This document shows, one piece after another, positions 1 through 10,155 of a stretch of DNA of 32,162 nt. The notes under the pieces were generated by a model. It searched no databases. It saw only the letters and a program-made list of their open reading frames with translations, and was not told where the DNA came from. The translations under genes and the position numbers were made by a program. The stretch is from Deltaproteobacteria bacterium HGW-Deltaproteobacteria-3 (lineage in GTDB: Bacteria; Desulfobacterota; Desulfobulbia; Desulfobulbales; Desulfurivibrionaceae): NCBI GenBank assembly GCA_002841785.1, contig PHAW01000006.1:1-32162 (forward strand). Direction: 5' to 3'. Positions within the stretch are counted from its first letter, which is position 1; the number at the start of each line of letters is the position of its first letter.

Positions 1-1185
1 AAGGACGACCTCTTCATGGAATGCGGCGGCGGCCGGACCTCGGGGGTTGAGGTTTTGGTTTCCAAGGATATGTCCGAGGTTGAGGACGGCAAGGTCACCG
101 TCGAAGGGCCGGACATCAAGGACATCCAGGTGGGTCAGAATCTGCCCCTCGGCATCCTGGTCGAGGTTGCCGGACGCGGCATGCAGTCGGACTTCGAGCC
201 CATCCTCGAGCGCCAGTTCCATCACCTGATCAACTACATCCAGGGCATCATGCACATGGGCCAGCGGAACATCATGTGGCTCCGGATCGGCAAGGCTGCG
301 GTGGAAAAGGGCTTTTCCCTCGCCCATATCGGCAAGGTGCTGCACGGCAAACTGCATCAGGAGTTCGGCGCCATTGTCGACAAGATCCAGGTCAAGATCT
401 ATACCGAGCTGGACAAGGTGGAAGAGGTGCAGGAGCTTGCCCGCAAGGTCTATGCAGAGCGCGATGAGCGCCTGGGCTCCATGACCGACGAGACCGAAGA
501 GGTCTTCTACTCCTGCACCCTGTGCCAATCCTTTGCCCCGAGCCATGTCTGCGTCATCACCCCGGAGCGGATCGGGATGTGCGGCGCTTACAACTGGCTG
601 GACGGTAAGGCCTCCTTTCAGATCAACCCCACCGGCCCCAATCAGCCGATCCAGAAGGGCGACTGCCTGGATGAGAAGCTCGGCCGCTTCAAGGGGATCA
701 ACGATTTTGTCGATCAGACCTCCCGCGGGGCTGTAACAGATCTTGCCTTGTACTCCCTGATGAACAGCCCGATGACCGCTTGCGGCTGTTTCGAAGCCAT
801 TGCCGCCATGCTGCCCCAGTGTAACGGGATCATGGTGGTCAACCGCGATTACAGCGGCATGACCCCTTCCGGGATGAAGTTCACTTCCTTGGCCGGTATG
901 GCCGGCGGTGGCGCGCAGACCCCTGGCTTCATCGGCGTTTCCAAGCATTTCATGACCAGCCCCAAGCTGTTTGTCGCCGAGGGCGGGTTGCAGCGCATGG
1001 TCTGGCTGCCCAAGATGATGAAGGAAGAGATCAAGGACAAACTCATGGAGCGGTGCAAGGAAATCGGCATGCCGGAATTTTACGACATGATCGCCACCGA
1101 GGAGAACGGCACCACGGAGGAGGAAATCCTCGCCTTCATGAAAAAAGTAGGGCATCCGGCCCTTGAGATGGAAGCGCTTGTTTAA
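1..1185 (+). CDS. acsB: Acetyl-CoA synthase (CODH/ACS alpha/beta subunit), C-terminal part
   Basis: This catalyses acetyl-CoA assembly from CO, a corrinoid-bound methyl group and CoA in the Wood-Ljungdahl pathway. The frame is open from base 1, so the gene begins upstream of the window and 394 residues are visible. Every A-cluster ligand is present: C172, C175, C184 and C194 for the [4Fe-4S] cluster, and the C261-G-C263 motif for the distal nickel. Adding 334 to these numbers gives 506, 509, 518, 528, 595 and 597, the positions I remember for the Moorella enzyme, so the fragment seems to align without gaps and the full protein would be about 728 aa. The corrinoid protein gene acsC follows after 129 nt on the same strand. 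The direction (CO2 fixation or acetate oxidation) cannot be read from the sequence. Confidence 0.96.
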   Translation, partial: KDDLFMECGGGRTSGVEVLVSKDMSEVEDGKVTVEGPDIKDIQVGQNLPLGILVEVAGRGMQSDFEPILERQFHHLINYIQGIMHMGQRNIMWLRIGKAAVEKGFSLAHIGKVLHGKLHQEFGAIVDKIQVKIYTELDKVEEVQELARKVYAERDERLGSMTDETEEVFYSCTLCQSFAPSHVCVITPERIGMCGAYNWLDGKASFQINPTGPNQPIQKGDCLDEKLGRFKGINDFVDQTSRGAVTDLALYSLMNSPMTACGCFEAIAAMLPQCNGIMVVNRDYSGMTPSGMKFTSLAGMAGGGAQTPGFIGVSKHFMTSPKLFVAEGGLQRMVWLPKMMKEEIKDKLMERCKEIGMPEFYDMIATEENGTTEEEILAFMKKVGHPALEMEALV

Positions 1186-1190
1186 GAAAA

Positions 1191-1300
1191 GATAGGTTTA
1201 AGGAGAAAGGTGCAAGGTTAAAGGCGAAAGCGTAACAACTTATTCACGCTTCTATCTCGCGACCTTGTGCCTTTAACCTTTAACCTTTAACCTATTTTCT
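1191..1300 (+). repeat. Imperfect hairpin element with heptad repeats between acsB and acsC
   Basis: The gap is almost filled by an imperfect inverted repeat. The left arm (about 1191-1232) is rich in AAGG/TTAAAGG units. The right arm (about 1247-1299) reads as their complement and includes three tandem CCTTTAA heptads at 1270-1290. It ends in CCTATTTTCT at 1291-1300, directly before the GGAGG ribosome binding site of acsC. The gap after acsC has the same architecture and the same CCTATYTTCT end. I read it as a dispersed repeat family, possibly with an RNA-structure role. It has no T-tract typical of a terminator. Confidence 0.6.
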
Positions 1301-1314
1301 GGAGGAACAGACAG

Positions 1315-2670
1315 ATGGCTTTAACAGGTATTCAAATCCTCAAGATGCTCCCCAAGAAGAACTGCGGGGAGTGCGGCATTCCGACCTGTCTTGCCTTTGC
1401 CATGAAGGTGGCGGCCGGACAGACGGAAATCGGCGAGTGTCCGTATGTGAGCGATGAGGTAAAGGAGCAGATCGGCGAAGCATCCGCCCCTCCGATCCGG
1501 ACCATTAAGATCGGCTCCGGGGACAGCGCCTACACCACCGGCGGCGAAACCTGTCTGTTCCGTCATGAAAAACGGTTTGAGAACCCCACCGGCATCGCGG
1601 TGTTGGTCACCACCGATATGAATGACGGTGATATCGATGGCCGCATCAACCGGTTCAAGACCCTGCGCTACGAGCGGGTCGGCGTTCTGCTCAAGGCTGA
1701 ATTGATCGCAATCAAGGACACCAAGGGCGATGGCGCTGCTTTTACCGCCCTGACCAAGAAGGTGTTGGATTCCGCCGCCGATGCCGGCATCATCCTGATG
1801 AGCGACAAGGCTGACAATCTCAAGGCTGCTGCGGCCGCCTGCGGAGAACGCAAGCCTCTGCTCTACGCCGCCACTGCTGACAATGCCGAGGCCATGGCCG
1901 CTGTGGCCAAAGAGACCGGGTGTGCTCTGGTCGCCAAGGGGACCAATCTCGACGACACCGTGGCGGTTTCCGAAAAGCTTATTGCCGCAGGCCTCAAGGA
2001 TCTGATGCTCGACTCCGGCGCCCGCACGGTTCGTGCCGCCTTGGAAGACAGCGTGGTGGGGCGGCGTTCCGCCATCCGCGCCAAATTCAAACCCCTGGGT
2101 TTTCCGACCATCACCTTCCCCTGCGAGATCTCCGCAGATCCGTTGATGGAGGCCATGGTCGCCTCGGTGCTCATTGCCAAATACGCCGGTATCGTGGTGC
2201 TTTCCGATCTGCAGGGCGATATCCTCTTCCCGCTGCTTCTGGAGAGGCTGAACATCTTCACCGATCCGCAGCGGCCCATGGTGGTTCAGGAAGATGTTTA
2301 CAACATCAACGGCCCCACCGAGGATTCCCCGGTTCTGATCACCTGCAACTTCTCGCTCACCTACTTCATCGTTTCCGGGGAGATCGAGGGAAGCAAGGTG
2401 CCTTCCTGGTTGCTGATCAAGGACACGGAAGGTCTTTCGGTTCTCACCGCCTGGGCGGCGGGCAAGTTCGGCGCGGACATGATCGCCGCGTTCATGAAGA
2501 AATCCGGGATCGAGTCCAAGGTCAAGCATCGGGAGCTTATTATCCCAGGGTATCTTGCCTCCATGAAGGGCGAACTTGAAGAAGAGCTGGCCGGTTGGAC
2601 CATTACCATCGGTCCCCGTGAAGCCGGACATCTGCCCGCCTTCTTGAAGGAATGGAAGCCTGCGGCTTAA
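1315..2670 (+). CDS. acsC: Corrinoid/iron-sulfur protein large (gamma) subunit
   Basis: This subunit carries the [4Fe-4S] cluster and, with the small subunit, the cobamide that passes the methyl group from methyl-tetrahydrofolate to acetyl-CoA synthase. The protein is 451 aa, the usual length for the family. The N-terminal cluster motif has C17, C20, C25 and C42, with the typical NCGECG start. The remainder is a TIM-barrel-like region followed by the C-terminal corrinoid-contacting domain. ATG 1315 is chosen because GGAGG at 1301-1305 sits 9 nt ahead. The gene lies directly after acsB, as in many acs operons. The small subunit acsD and the methyltransferase acsE are not in this window. Confidence 0.95.
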   Translation: MALTGIQILKMLPKKNCGECGIPTCLAFAMKVAAGQTEIGECPYVSDEVKEQIGEASAPPIRTIKIGSGDSAYTTGGETCLFRHEKRFENPTGIAVLVTTDMNDGDIDGRINRFKTLRYERVGVLLKAELIAIKDTKGDGAAFTALTKKVLDSAADAGIILMSDKADNLKAAAAACGERKPLLYAATADNAEAMAAVAKETGCALVAKGTNLDDTVAVSEKLIAAGLKDLMLDSGARTVRAALEDSVVGRRSAIRAKFKPLGFPTITFPCEISADPLMEAMVASVLIAKYAGIVVLSDLQGDILFPLLLERLNIFTDPQRPMVVQEDVYNINGPTEDSPVLITCNFSLTYFIVSGEIEGSKVPSWLLIKDTEGLSVLTAWAAGKFGADMIAAFMKKSGIESKVKHRELIIPGYLASMKGELEEELAGWTITIGPREAGHLPAFLKEWKPAA

Positions 2671-2672
2671 AA

Positions 2673-2811
2673 AATAGGCGCAGGAGCAAGGTTAAAGGAA
2701 CAAGGATAAAATCTTGTGTCCGGCGCCTTAGCCTTTGGCCTTGAACCTTTGGCCTTGAACCTTTAGCCTTGAACCTTTAGCCTTGAACCTTTAGCCTTGA
2801 ACCTATCTTCT
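2673..2811 (+). repeat. Hairpin element with five tandem 14-bp repeats, running up to the next start codon
   Basis: After acsC comes an A/G-rich left arm with GCAAGGTTAAAGG. On the right are five head-to-tail 14-mers, CCTTTGGCCTTGAA twice (2732-2759) and CCTTTAGCCTTGAA three times (2760-2801). The element ends in CCTATCTTCT (2802-2811), and ATG 2812 follows with no gap. The element before acsC has the same end, but there a GGAGG site and 9 spacer bases follow. The repeats are directly adjacent with no unique spacers, so this is not a CRISPR array. Confidence 0.7.
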
Positions 2812-5331
2812 ATGAATATCACAATCAACGGGTATGAAATTGTTGCCGAAGAAGGGATCACCATCCTGGAAGCGGCAAAACGGGCGGATATCCATATTCC
2901 CACTCTCTGCTACGTGAACAAGGGGACTTCGGATATTCCTTGCGAGATCTGCGTGGTCAGCGTGGACGGGATTGAGACGCCGGTGCGCTCCTGTATAACC
3001 CCCGTACAAGAAGGGATGCGGATCACCACCGAGTCCAAGGAATTGCAGGCCAAGCGCGCCGAGCGCATGACCCTCCTGATGGAGACCCATTTCGGCGACT
3101 GCAAAGCTCCTTGCAATCTTACCTGTCCCGGGCAGATCAACGTGCAGGGCTACATCGCCCATGTTGCGAAAGGCCAGTATGAAGAGGCCCTGCGCCTGGT
3201 CATGGAACGCAATCCCTTTCCCTTTTCCGTGGGCCGGGTGTGCCCCCGGTTCTGCGAGACCCGCTGTCGCCGGATTCTTGTGGATGAGCCGGTGTCCATC
3301 AACCATCTCAAGCGCTTTGTCGCTGACTGGTGCATGGCCCACAAGATTGAACTGCGCATCCCCCGTGATGCATCCACCGGCAAAAAAATCGCCGTTATCG
3401 GCGGCGGGCCCTCCGGCTTGACCGGCGCCTACTATCTGGCCCGCAAAGGCCACGATGTCACGGTGTTCGAATCCGCGCCCAAACTTGGCGGCATGTTGCG
3501 CTACGGCATCCCCGACTACAAGATCCCCCAGGATGTGCTTGATTATGAGATCAGCACCATCCTGCGCATGGGAATCAATGTCCGTTTGAGCCAGAAGTGG
3601 GGCGAGGATTTCACCCTGCAATCTCTCAAGGACCAAGGCTACGAGGCCATCCTCATCGCCACCGGCACTCCGGTGGACGAGAGCCTGGATGTTCCGGGTT
3701 GTGCTCTGCCCAAGGTGATCCTGGCTACAAAATTCCTGCGGGATATGTCCGAGGGCAAGGCTGGCAAATACGGCCGCTCCGCCGTGGTTTTTGGCGGTAA
3801 CAATGTGGCCATGGAGGTTGCCCGTTCCTTGTTGCGCAACGAAGTCGGCCAGGTCACCATCATTTATCCCCGGGCCCAGACCGAGATGTCGGCCAACCAG
3901 CGCAATATCCGGGTGGCGGAAAAAGAGGGCGTCCAGTTTCTGCTCATGGCTTCGCCGGTGAACTTCAGCGATACCAATAACGGCATTGCCGTGCAATTGA
4001 TCCGGACCAAGCTTGGTGAGCCCGACGAGAAGGGCATCCGTTACCCCGAGGCGATTCCCGGGTCCACGGTGAACATCAAAGCTGATACCGTCATTGTCGC
4101 GCAGGGCTTAAGCGCCTGCCGCGAGAAATTCGAGGGCGGCGAGTTGGAGTCGACCCTGGAGCTGACCCCGAAATGTAATATCAAGGCCAACCCGAGAACC
4201 TCGCTGACCAACCATCCCGGCATCTACGCGGCCGGTGACGTGACCAGCGGCCCCCGTTCGGTGATCCAGGCCGTGGTTGCGGCTCGGCGGGCAGCGGAGA
4301 ATATCCATGCCCAGGTCATGGGGATTACCAAGACCGTGGCCGAGAGCCGGTTCAACTTCAGCCGGGGTAAGGGCTTCGATGATGTGGATCTGCGGAATTT
4401 CGAGGGTGTCAACATCAAGCTTCGCGAGAAGATGCCCACCCGACCTCCCCAGATCGCCACCCAGGATTTCAGCGAGATCAAGCTCGGGTTTTCGGAACAG
4501 ATGGCAATCACCGAGGCCAAACGCTGCCTCTCCTGCGGCTGTCGCGCCTTTGACCGCTGTGATTTGAAAAAATTGGCCACGGACTTCGGCCTTGATCCAA
4601 GCCGGACCGGGATGGCGGCACAGCCGGTCTATACGGAAAAGATCGCCCATCCTGTGATTCTGGTGGACCTGAACAAGTGCATCTACTGCAAGCGTTGCCA
4701 GAACAGCTGCGAATACAATGCCCTGGAAATCAGCGCCGACGATGTCGATGACAAGGGGCGTCCGGTCGGCTTGCGTTTTAACTTCAAGGAAAACTGTGTC
4801 AATTGTGGCGCCTGTGTGGACAACTGCTCCACCGGGGCCCTGAATAAGAAAGACGTCTTGGTGCCGGTGGTGAACGAGGCCATCCGCGAGGTGCGTTCCA
4901 CCTGTCCTTACTGTGGGGCTGGATGTCAGATCATCCTCAAGGTGAAGGGCAATACCCTGATGGAGGTTACTGCCGATCCGGACCAGGCGCCCAATTACGG
5001 GGCGCTGTGCGTTAAGGGCCGGTTCGGGCATAATTTTGTCCAGCACAAGGACCGTCTGACCAAACCCCTGGTGCGGCGTGGCTCGCAACTGGTGGAGACA
5101 AGCTGGGAAGATGCCTTGAATATTGTGGCCAAGCGTTTCTTCGATATCAAGGCCATGTACGGACCTGATTCCATCTCCGGTTTTAGCTGTGCCAGGGCCA
5201 GTAACGAAGAAAACTATCTGATGCAAAAATTCATGCGGACAGCGATCGGAACGAATAATATCGATCACTGCGCCCGACTCTGACACGCTCCCACGGTGGC
5301 CAGTTTGGCCCTCACCTTCGGCAGCGGCGCA
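2812..5331 (+). CDS. fdhA: Formate dehydrogenase, fused NuoG/GltD-like electron-transfer part (Sec-containing, frame broken downstream)
   Basis: This is the N-terminal part of a very large formate dehydrogenase. Domains in order: a NuoG-type [2Fe-2S] ferredoxin (about 1-80); a GltD-like iron-sulfur region with CNLTC and CPRFC motifs (about 100-180); an FAD/NAD(P)H module with GGGPSG (about 195) and GGNNVA (about 328) dinucleotide motifs; a CLSCGCRAF cysteine patch; two [4Fe-4S] ferredoxin motifs starting CIYCKRC and CVNCGAC; and the CPYCGAGC cluster motif that opens the molybdopterin domain. TGA 5281-5283 is residue 824 in a CARL-U-HAPTV context, the catalytic selenocysteine site. The frame reads on to GSGA (5329-5331), where sequence is missing and the frame shifts. 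ATG 2812 gives the correct ferredoxin start but has no visible ribosome binding site. The likely role is moving electrons between formate/CO2 and NAD(P)H or ferredoxin for the acs pathway. Confidence 0.85.
5281..5316 (+). promoter_or_regulatory. Selenocysteine codon and SECIS-like hairpin, disrupted fdhA
   Basis: UGA at 5281-5283 is followed, after an 11-nt spacer, by a hairpin at 5295-5316 (GGUG...CACC outside, GGCC-AGUUU-GGCC inside, with a bulge). Position and spacing match the intact copy at 24831-24863. The apical loop is AGUUU instead of GGUCU and the stem is interrupted, so SelB binding may be weaker. Confidence 0.6.
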
Positions 5332-5338
5332 CACCAGC

Positions 5339-6862
5339 CATCCCACCATCGGCCTGCGCATTCACCAGGCCGTAGACCGCGGGGCAAAATTGGTGGTGGT
5401 GGACCCCCGCCGGACCAAGCTGGCCGAGCGGGCCGATCTCTGGTTGCGCATCTTGCCCGGCACCGATGTCGCTTTTTTAAACGGCATGATGCAGGTCATT
5501 CTCGAAGAAGAACTCTGGGACAAGAAGTTTGTCGAGGAGCGCACCGAGGATTTTGACGAGCTCGTCCGGCTGGTCAAGAAATATACTCCGGAGATGGTGG
5601 AGAAGATCACCGGCATCAAAGAAGATCAGATGCGCCAGGCCGCCCGGATGTACGCGGCAGAAGGCAGGCACGCTGCTTTCTGGGGTATGGGTATCACCCA
5701 CTATGTCACCGGTACGGACCGGGTGAAATCCATTGCCAACCTGGCCATGCTCTGCGGCAAGATCGGGTTGGAAGGCACCGGCTGCAATCCCCTCCGTGGC
5801 CAGAACAACGTGCAGGGCGCCTGTGACATGGGGGCATTGTTTAATACCCTGCCGGGCTATGGCGGCCTTGAAACTGATGATCTCTTTGACAAGTATGAGA
5901 AGCACTGGGGCATCAAACTCCCACGGCGTCCCGGTAAACCGGCCACCGAGGTCTGGGAAAACGTCTTCAAGGGCCATATCCGCGGCCTCTATGTTTTTGG
6001 TGAGGATCCTGCGGTAGCCGACGCCAATATCGCCCATGTTCAGGCGGCCCTGGAAAAGGTCGATTTTCTGGTGGTTCAGGATATTTTCCTGACCGATACC
6101 GCTAAGATGGCGGATGTAGTGTTGCCCGCCGCCTGTTATGCGGAAAAAGACGGCACTTTTACCTGCACCGAACGGCGGGTCCAGCGGATTCGCAAGGCGG
6201 TTGAGCCGCCGGGCGAGGCCAAACCGGATTGGCAGATCATCTCCATGCTTTCCCAGCGGATGGGCTATCACATGCATTATAATTCCGCTTCGGAGATTTT
6301 TGACGAAATTTGTCAGCTCTTGCCGCAGTACAAGGGACTTTCCTACGAGCGCATTGAAAAGGTGGGCTTACAGTGGCCGGTGCCGGACCAGAATCATCCC
6401 GGCACTGCGGTGTTGCATCGGGAGAAGTTCACCCGCGGTAAGGGGTTGTTTATCCCGGAGGATTACATCCCCCCGGTGGAATTACCCGATGAAGAATATC
6501 CGCTGCTCTTTACCACCGGCCGCGATATTGCCCGGTACAACTTCAGCAGTATGACTGGTAAGACTACGCAGATCGATGAGATCAGCCCTGAGTGTTTTGC
6601 CGAGGTGCATCCCGGGGATGCCCAACGGCTGGGTCTCAAGGAGAAAAACTGGGTTCGGCTTACCTCGCGACGCGGTTCGGTTCAGATGCGGGCCATCATC
6701 ACCGACAAGACCCAGGAAGGTACTATTTTTTGCACCTATAATCATTTGCAGGCGCTGGTGAACATGCTGACCTTGGATGCCTTGGATCGCCTTTCCAGAA
6801 CTCCTGAGTATAAACTCTGCGCCATCAAGGTAGCAGTATTAGGTGATGAGTTGCCGGGTTGA
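5339..6862 (+). CDS. fdhA: Formate dehydrogenase molybdopterin domain, C-terminal part, out of frame with its N-terminus
   Basis: This is the remainder of the molybdo/tungstopterin oxidoreductase, about 507 residues from HPTIGLR to the stop at 6860. It has the PRRTKLAERADL segment, the GxGxTHYVTGTD and PLRGQNNVQGACDMG cofactor-binding motifs, and the C-terminal MopB dinucleotide-binding domain with TGRDIARYNF. Compared with the intact paralogue at 23223-25271, the segment between GSGA and HP (24 residues, including GSNTTEA) is replaced by the 7 nt at 5332-5338. That is a net loss of about 65 nt and a -2 shift. No other stop or shift is seen in either half, so the event is recent or an assembly error. 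If real, no active enzyme is made. Confidence 0.85.
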   Translation, partial: HPTIGLRIHQAVDRGAKLVVVDPRRTKLAERADLWLRILPGTDVAFLNGMMQVILEEELWDKKFVEERTEDFDELVRLVKKYTPEMVEKITGIKEDQMRQAARMYAAEGRHAAFWGMGITHYVTGTDRVKSIANLAMLCGKIGLEGTGCNPLRGQNNVQGACDMGALFNTLPGYGGLETDDLFDKYEKHWGIKLPRRPGKPATEVWENVFKGHIRGLYVFGEDPAVADANIAHVQAALEKVDFLVVQDIFLTDTAKMADVVLPAACYAEKDGTFTCTERRVQRIRKAVEPPGEAKPDWQIISMLSQRMGYHMHYNSASEIFDEICQLLPQYKGLSYERIEKVGLQWPVPDQNHPGTAVLHREKFTRGKGLFIPEDYIPPVELPDEEYPLLFTTGRDIARYNFSSMTGKTTQIDEISPECFAEVHPGDAQRLGLKEKNWVRLTSRRGSVQMRAIITDKTQEGTIFCTYNHLQALVNMLTLDALDRLSRTPEYKLCAIKVAVLGDELPG

Positions 6863-6963
6863 CCTTTTTTGGAGTGCGGTTTTGGCTCCTGATCCGTCAG
6901 TTTTGAAAATAATTGTACTATTGGAAATGCCATGACCGGCATAAGGATACGTAATGAAATGGT

Positions 6964-6979
6964 CACTGTAACAGTGTTA
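6964..6979. promoter_or_regulatory. Overlapping palindromes upstream of hdrA, possible operator
   Basis: CACTGT-A-ACAGTG (6964-6976) is a perfect 6-bp inverted repeat that overlaps a second one, TAACA-G-TGTTA (6969-6979). They lie about 55 nt before the hdrA start. I could not identify a matching -35/-10 pair, so the operator role is a guess. Confidence 0.25.
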
Positions 6980-7032
6980 ACGGTGATGGTTGTTTCGTAA
7001 CGGGTCCTAAATTTTTTAAGTGGAGTTACACG

Positions 7033-10000
7033 ATGGGACAAGCAAAAGATAAAGCTGAGTTGAGCAGCTTGTCTGCTCAAACGAAACTTATGCCCTCTGG
7101 GTATAAAAAATTAGGGACGGTCATGGTCGTCGGCGGCGGTATCGCCGGGGTCCAGGCGGCCCTTGATTTAACCGAGCTTGGCTACTATGTCTATCTGGTA
7201 GAAAAGTCTGCGGCCATTGGCGGAGCCATGGCACAGTTGGATAAAACCTTTCCTACCAACGACTGTTCGCTTTGAATACTCGCGCCTAAGCTGGTAGAGG
7301 CCGGTCGGTCTCCCAATATTGAAATTCTGAGCAACGCTGATTTTCTTTCCCTGGACGGAAAACCAGGCAATTTCACCGCCAAGCTGCGGATGCGTCCGCG
7401 TTATATCGATGCGGACAAGTGCACGGCCTGCGGGCTCTGCACCAAGTACTGCCCACGGCATCTGGTGGATCAGTACAACGAGGGGTTGGCGGTTACGCGG
7501 CCGATCCACATCGATTACGCCCAGGCAGTGCCCGCCACCTATTATATCGATCCGGAGGCGTGCCTGTATCTCAAGCACGGCACCTGCCAGATCTGTGTCT
7601 GCACCTGCCAGAGCAAGGCCATTGATTTCAGCCAGAAGGCTACGGAAAAGGAATTGCAGATCGGTGCGGTGATCATGGCCCCGGGTTTTGGTCGTGTTCC
7701 CGATGAAACCCTGGCCAAGTACAGCTACGGCCAGCATCCGGACGTCATGACCAGCCTGGAGTTCGAGCGACTGCTCTGCGCCTCCGGCCCCTTTGAGGGC
7801 GAGGTCAAGTGCATTTCCGACCGTCGGCATCCCAAGAAAATCGCTTTTATTCAGTGCGTGGGCTCCCGTGATCTCGGCTGCAACAATGGCTACTGCTCCT
7901 CGGTCTGCTGCATGTATGCGATCAAGGAGGCCATGGTTGCCAAGGAACATGATCCCGAGGTGGAGATCACCATCTACTACATGGACATGCGGACCCAGGG
8001 CAAGGGCTTTGATGCCGCCCAGAAGAAGGCAGAATCCATGGGGATCAGGTTTGTCCGGGCCAAGGTGGCTGATGTCATGCCTTGGGACAAGAATCTGAAG
8101 CTGACCTATTCCACCATGGACGGGAAGCACTCTTTTGAGCCCTTTGATATCGTCGTGCTCTCCGTGGGCCTCGACGCTCCGGCCGATGCCAAGAACCTGG
8201 GCGAGATCACCGGTTTTGCCCTGAATGAGTATGATTTCTGCAAGACCGAGACCTTTGCCCCGTTGCTCACCACCAGGCCTGGGGTTATGGTGGCCGGCGC
8301 CTTCCAGGGTCCCAAGGACATCCCGGAAAGCGTCACCCAGTCCAGCGCGGCCGCAGGTATCGCCGCCGGGTTGATTGCCAAGGATCGCGGCAAGGCCCTG
8401 GTGCACAAGACCTATCCCAAGGAGCAGGAAACCGGCAAGGATGAAGAGGTTCGCATCGGCGTTTTTGTTTGCCATTGCGGGATCAACATCGGCAGCGTCG
8501 TCGACGTGCCGGCGGTTGAGCAGTATACGGAAGGGATGGAAGGCGTGGTCTACCATGCCCAGAGTCTGTACAGTTGTTCCCAGGACGCCCAGGAGGTGCT
8601 CAAGGCCAAGATCAAGGAGCATAACCTGAACCGGGTGGTCATTGCTGCCTGTTCTCCGAGAACCCACGAGCCGCTCTTCCAGGAAACCCTGAAGGATGCT
8701 GGCCTGAACCGTTGTCTCTTTGAGATGGTCAATATCCGCGACCACTGCTCCTGGGTCCATGCCAACGAACCGGCGGCCGCGACGCAGAAGTCCAAGGATC
8801 TGGTGCGGATGGGCATTGCCAAGGCCCGTCACATCCAGCCCCTGCCCGAGCAGACCGTGCCGGTTACCAACAAGGCTCTGATTCTTGGTGGCGGGGTGGC
8901 AGGATTGACTGCCGCTTTGACCATTGCCGATCAAGGTTTCCATTCCTATGTGGTCGAAAAGGAAGAGAAGCTTGGCGGCCACCTCCAGCATCTCTCCTAC
9001 ACCCTGCAGGGTGAGACGGTGAGCACGGTTTTGAGCGAGCTGACCGAGAAGGTGAAAAAGAACAAGATGATCGAGGTGCTGACCAGTACTGAAATGACCT
9101 TGGTCAACGGCTTTGTCGGCAATTTCAGCTCGGTGCTCACCACCACTAAGGGCAAGAAAGCCACGGAAACCACCATCGATCATGGGGTGATCATCATCGC
9201 CACCGGCGGCCGCGAGCATCGGCCCGAGATGGTGCTGGGCAACCCGGTGAAGTATTCCGACGCAATAGTTACCCAGCGTGAGCTTGAGCAGCGCTTGGCA
9301 GGCAAGGGCAAGAATCCGGCGCCCAAGTCGGTGGTCATGGTGCAATGCGCCGGTTCCCGGGGGGATGATCTCAACTACTGCAGCAAAGTGTGCTGCAACC
9401 ATGCGGTGAAAAACGCCCTCAAGATCAAATCGCTTGACCCTGCCTCCCAGGTGGTGGTGCTCTACCGCGACATGCGCACCTACGGCTTTGCCGAAGACGC
9501 TTACCGCGAGGCCAGGGAAAAAGGGGTTGTCTTCATCCCCTACACCATGGACAACAGGCCTAAGTTCAAGAGCAGCGGCAAGAAGACCAGCGTTACTTTC
9601 TACGATCCGATCCTCCGCGATGAGGTCACCATGACCCCCGAGGTGCTGACCCTGAGCGTCGGCATCGTGGCCGAAGGAACCGAGGAGATCAGCAAGCTTC
9701 TCAAGGTGCCGGTGAACGAAGACAAGTTCTTCCTTGAGGCCCATGTCAAGCTGCGGCCGGTGGAATTGCCGGTGAGCGGGGTCTATGTCTGCGGCCTGGC
9801 CCATTCGCCCAAGCCGGTGGAGGAGATCATCGTCCAGGCGCAGGCAGCGGCGGCCAAGGCATCCATTCCGCTCTGCAAGGGCTTTGTTTCGGTGGAGCCC
9901 ACCATTTCCTGCGTGGACAAGGAAGCCTGCATCGGCTGCGGCCTGTGCGAATCGCTCTGCCCGTATCAGTCCATCCGGATCATCAAGGACGAAAACGGCA

Positions 10001-10140
10001 AGCGCAAGGCCGAGACCATCACCGCCTCCTGCAAGGGCTGCGGCATCTGTGCCTCGCATTGCCCGGTATTCGCCATTTCCATGGGCGGCTACACCGACGA
10101 ACAGATCAACGCGCAAATCACCGCCTTTGGTGCACAATAG
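7033..10140 (+). CDS. hdrA: HdrA-like FAD/iron-sulfur electron-transfer protein, two-module form, selenoprotein
   Basis: This is the flavin and iron-sulfur core of heterodisulfide-reductase-type complexes, which in known systems bifurcate electrons at FAD. It is 1035 aa when TGA 7273-7275 is read as Sec81; the context NDCSL-U-ILAPKLVE has Cys there in most homologues. Module 1 has GGGIAG (about 33), two ferredoxin-type Cys clusters (about 130-200) and a GSRDLGC...CC motif (about 275-300). Module 2 repeats the plan with CHCGINIG (about 480), GGGVAG (about 616) and GSRGDDLNYCSKVCC (about 773). Two [4Fe-4S] motifs (CIGCGLC, CKGCGIC) close the protein. GGAG at 7022 precedes ATG 7033 by 7 nt. mvhD follows after 15 nt. 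No HdrB or HdrC is nearby, so the usual disulfide-reducing site is absent here. Confidence 0.93.
7273..7312 (+). promoter_or_regulatory. Selenocysteine codon and SECIS-like hairpin of hdrA
   Basis: UGA at 7273-7275 is followed by a 6-bp hairpin at 7297-7312 (GAGGCC / GGUCUC, one G-U pair) whose loop reads GGUC. The loop lies 27 nt after the UGA, within the range known for bacterial SECIS elements. The frame stays open for 955 codons after the UGA with HdrA homology on both sides, so read-through is well supported. Confidence 0.7.
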
Positions 10141-10155
10141 AGGAGTATAGTGGTT

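Noticed and set aside
2732-2801. CRISPR-like regular repeats
   Set aside because: The 14-bp units are directly adjacent with no unique spacers, and no cas genes are present.
5281-5283. TGA as a true stop ending an 824-codon protein
   Set aside because: The codon lies at the catalytic Sec position and the same frame continues with HAPTV...FGSGA, followed by a hairpin. The other TGA codons at 7273, 10360 and 24861 were judged in the same way.
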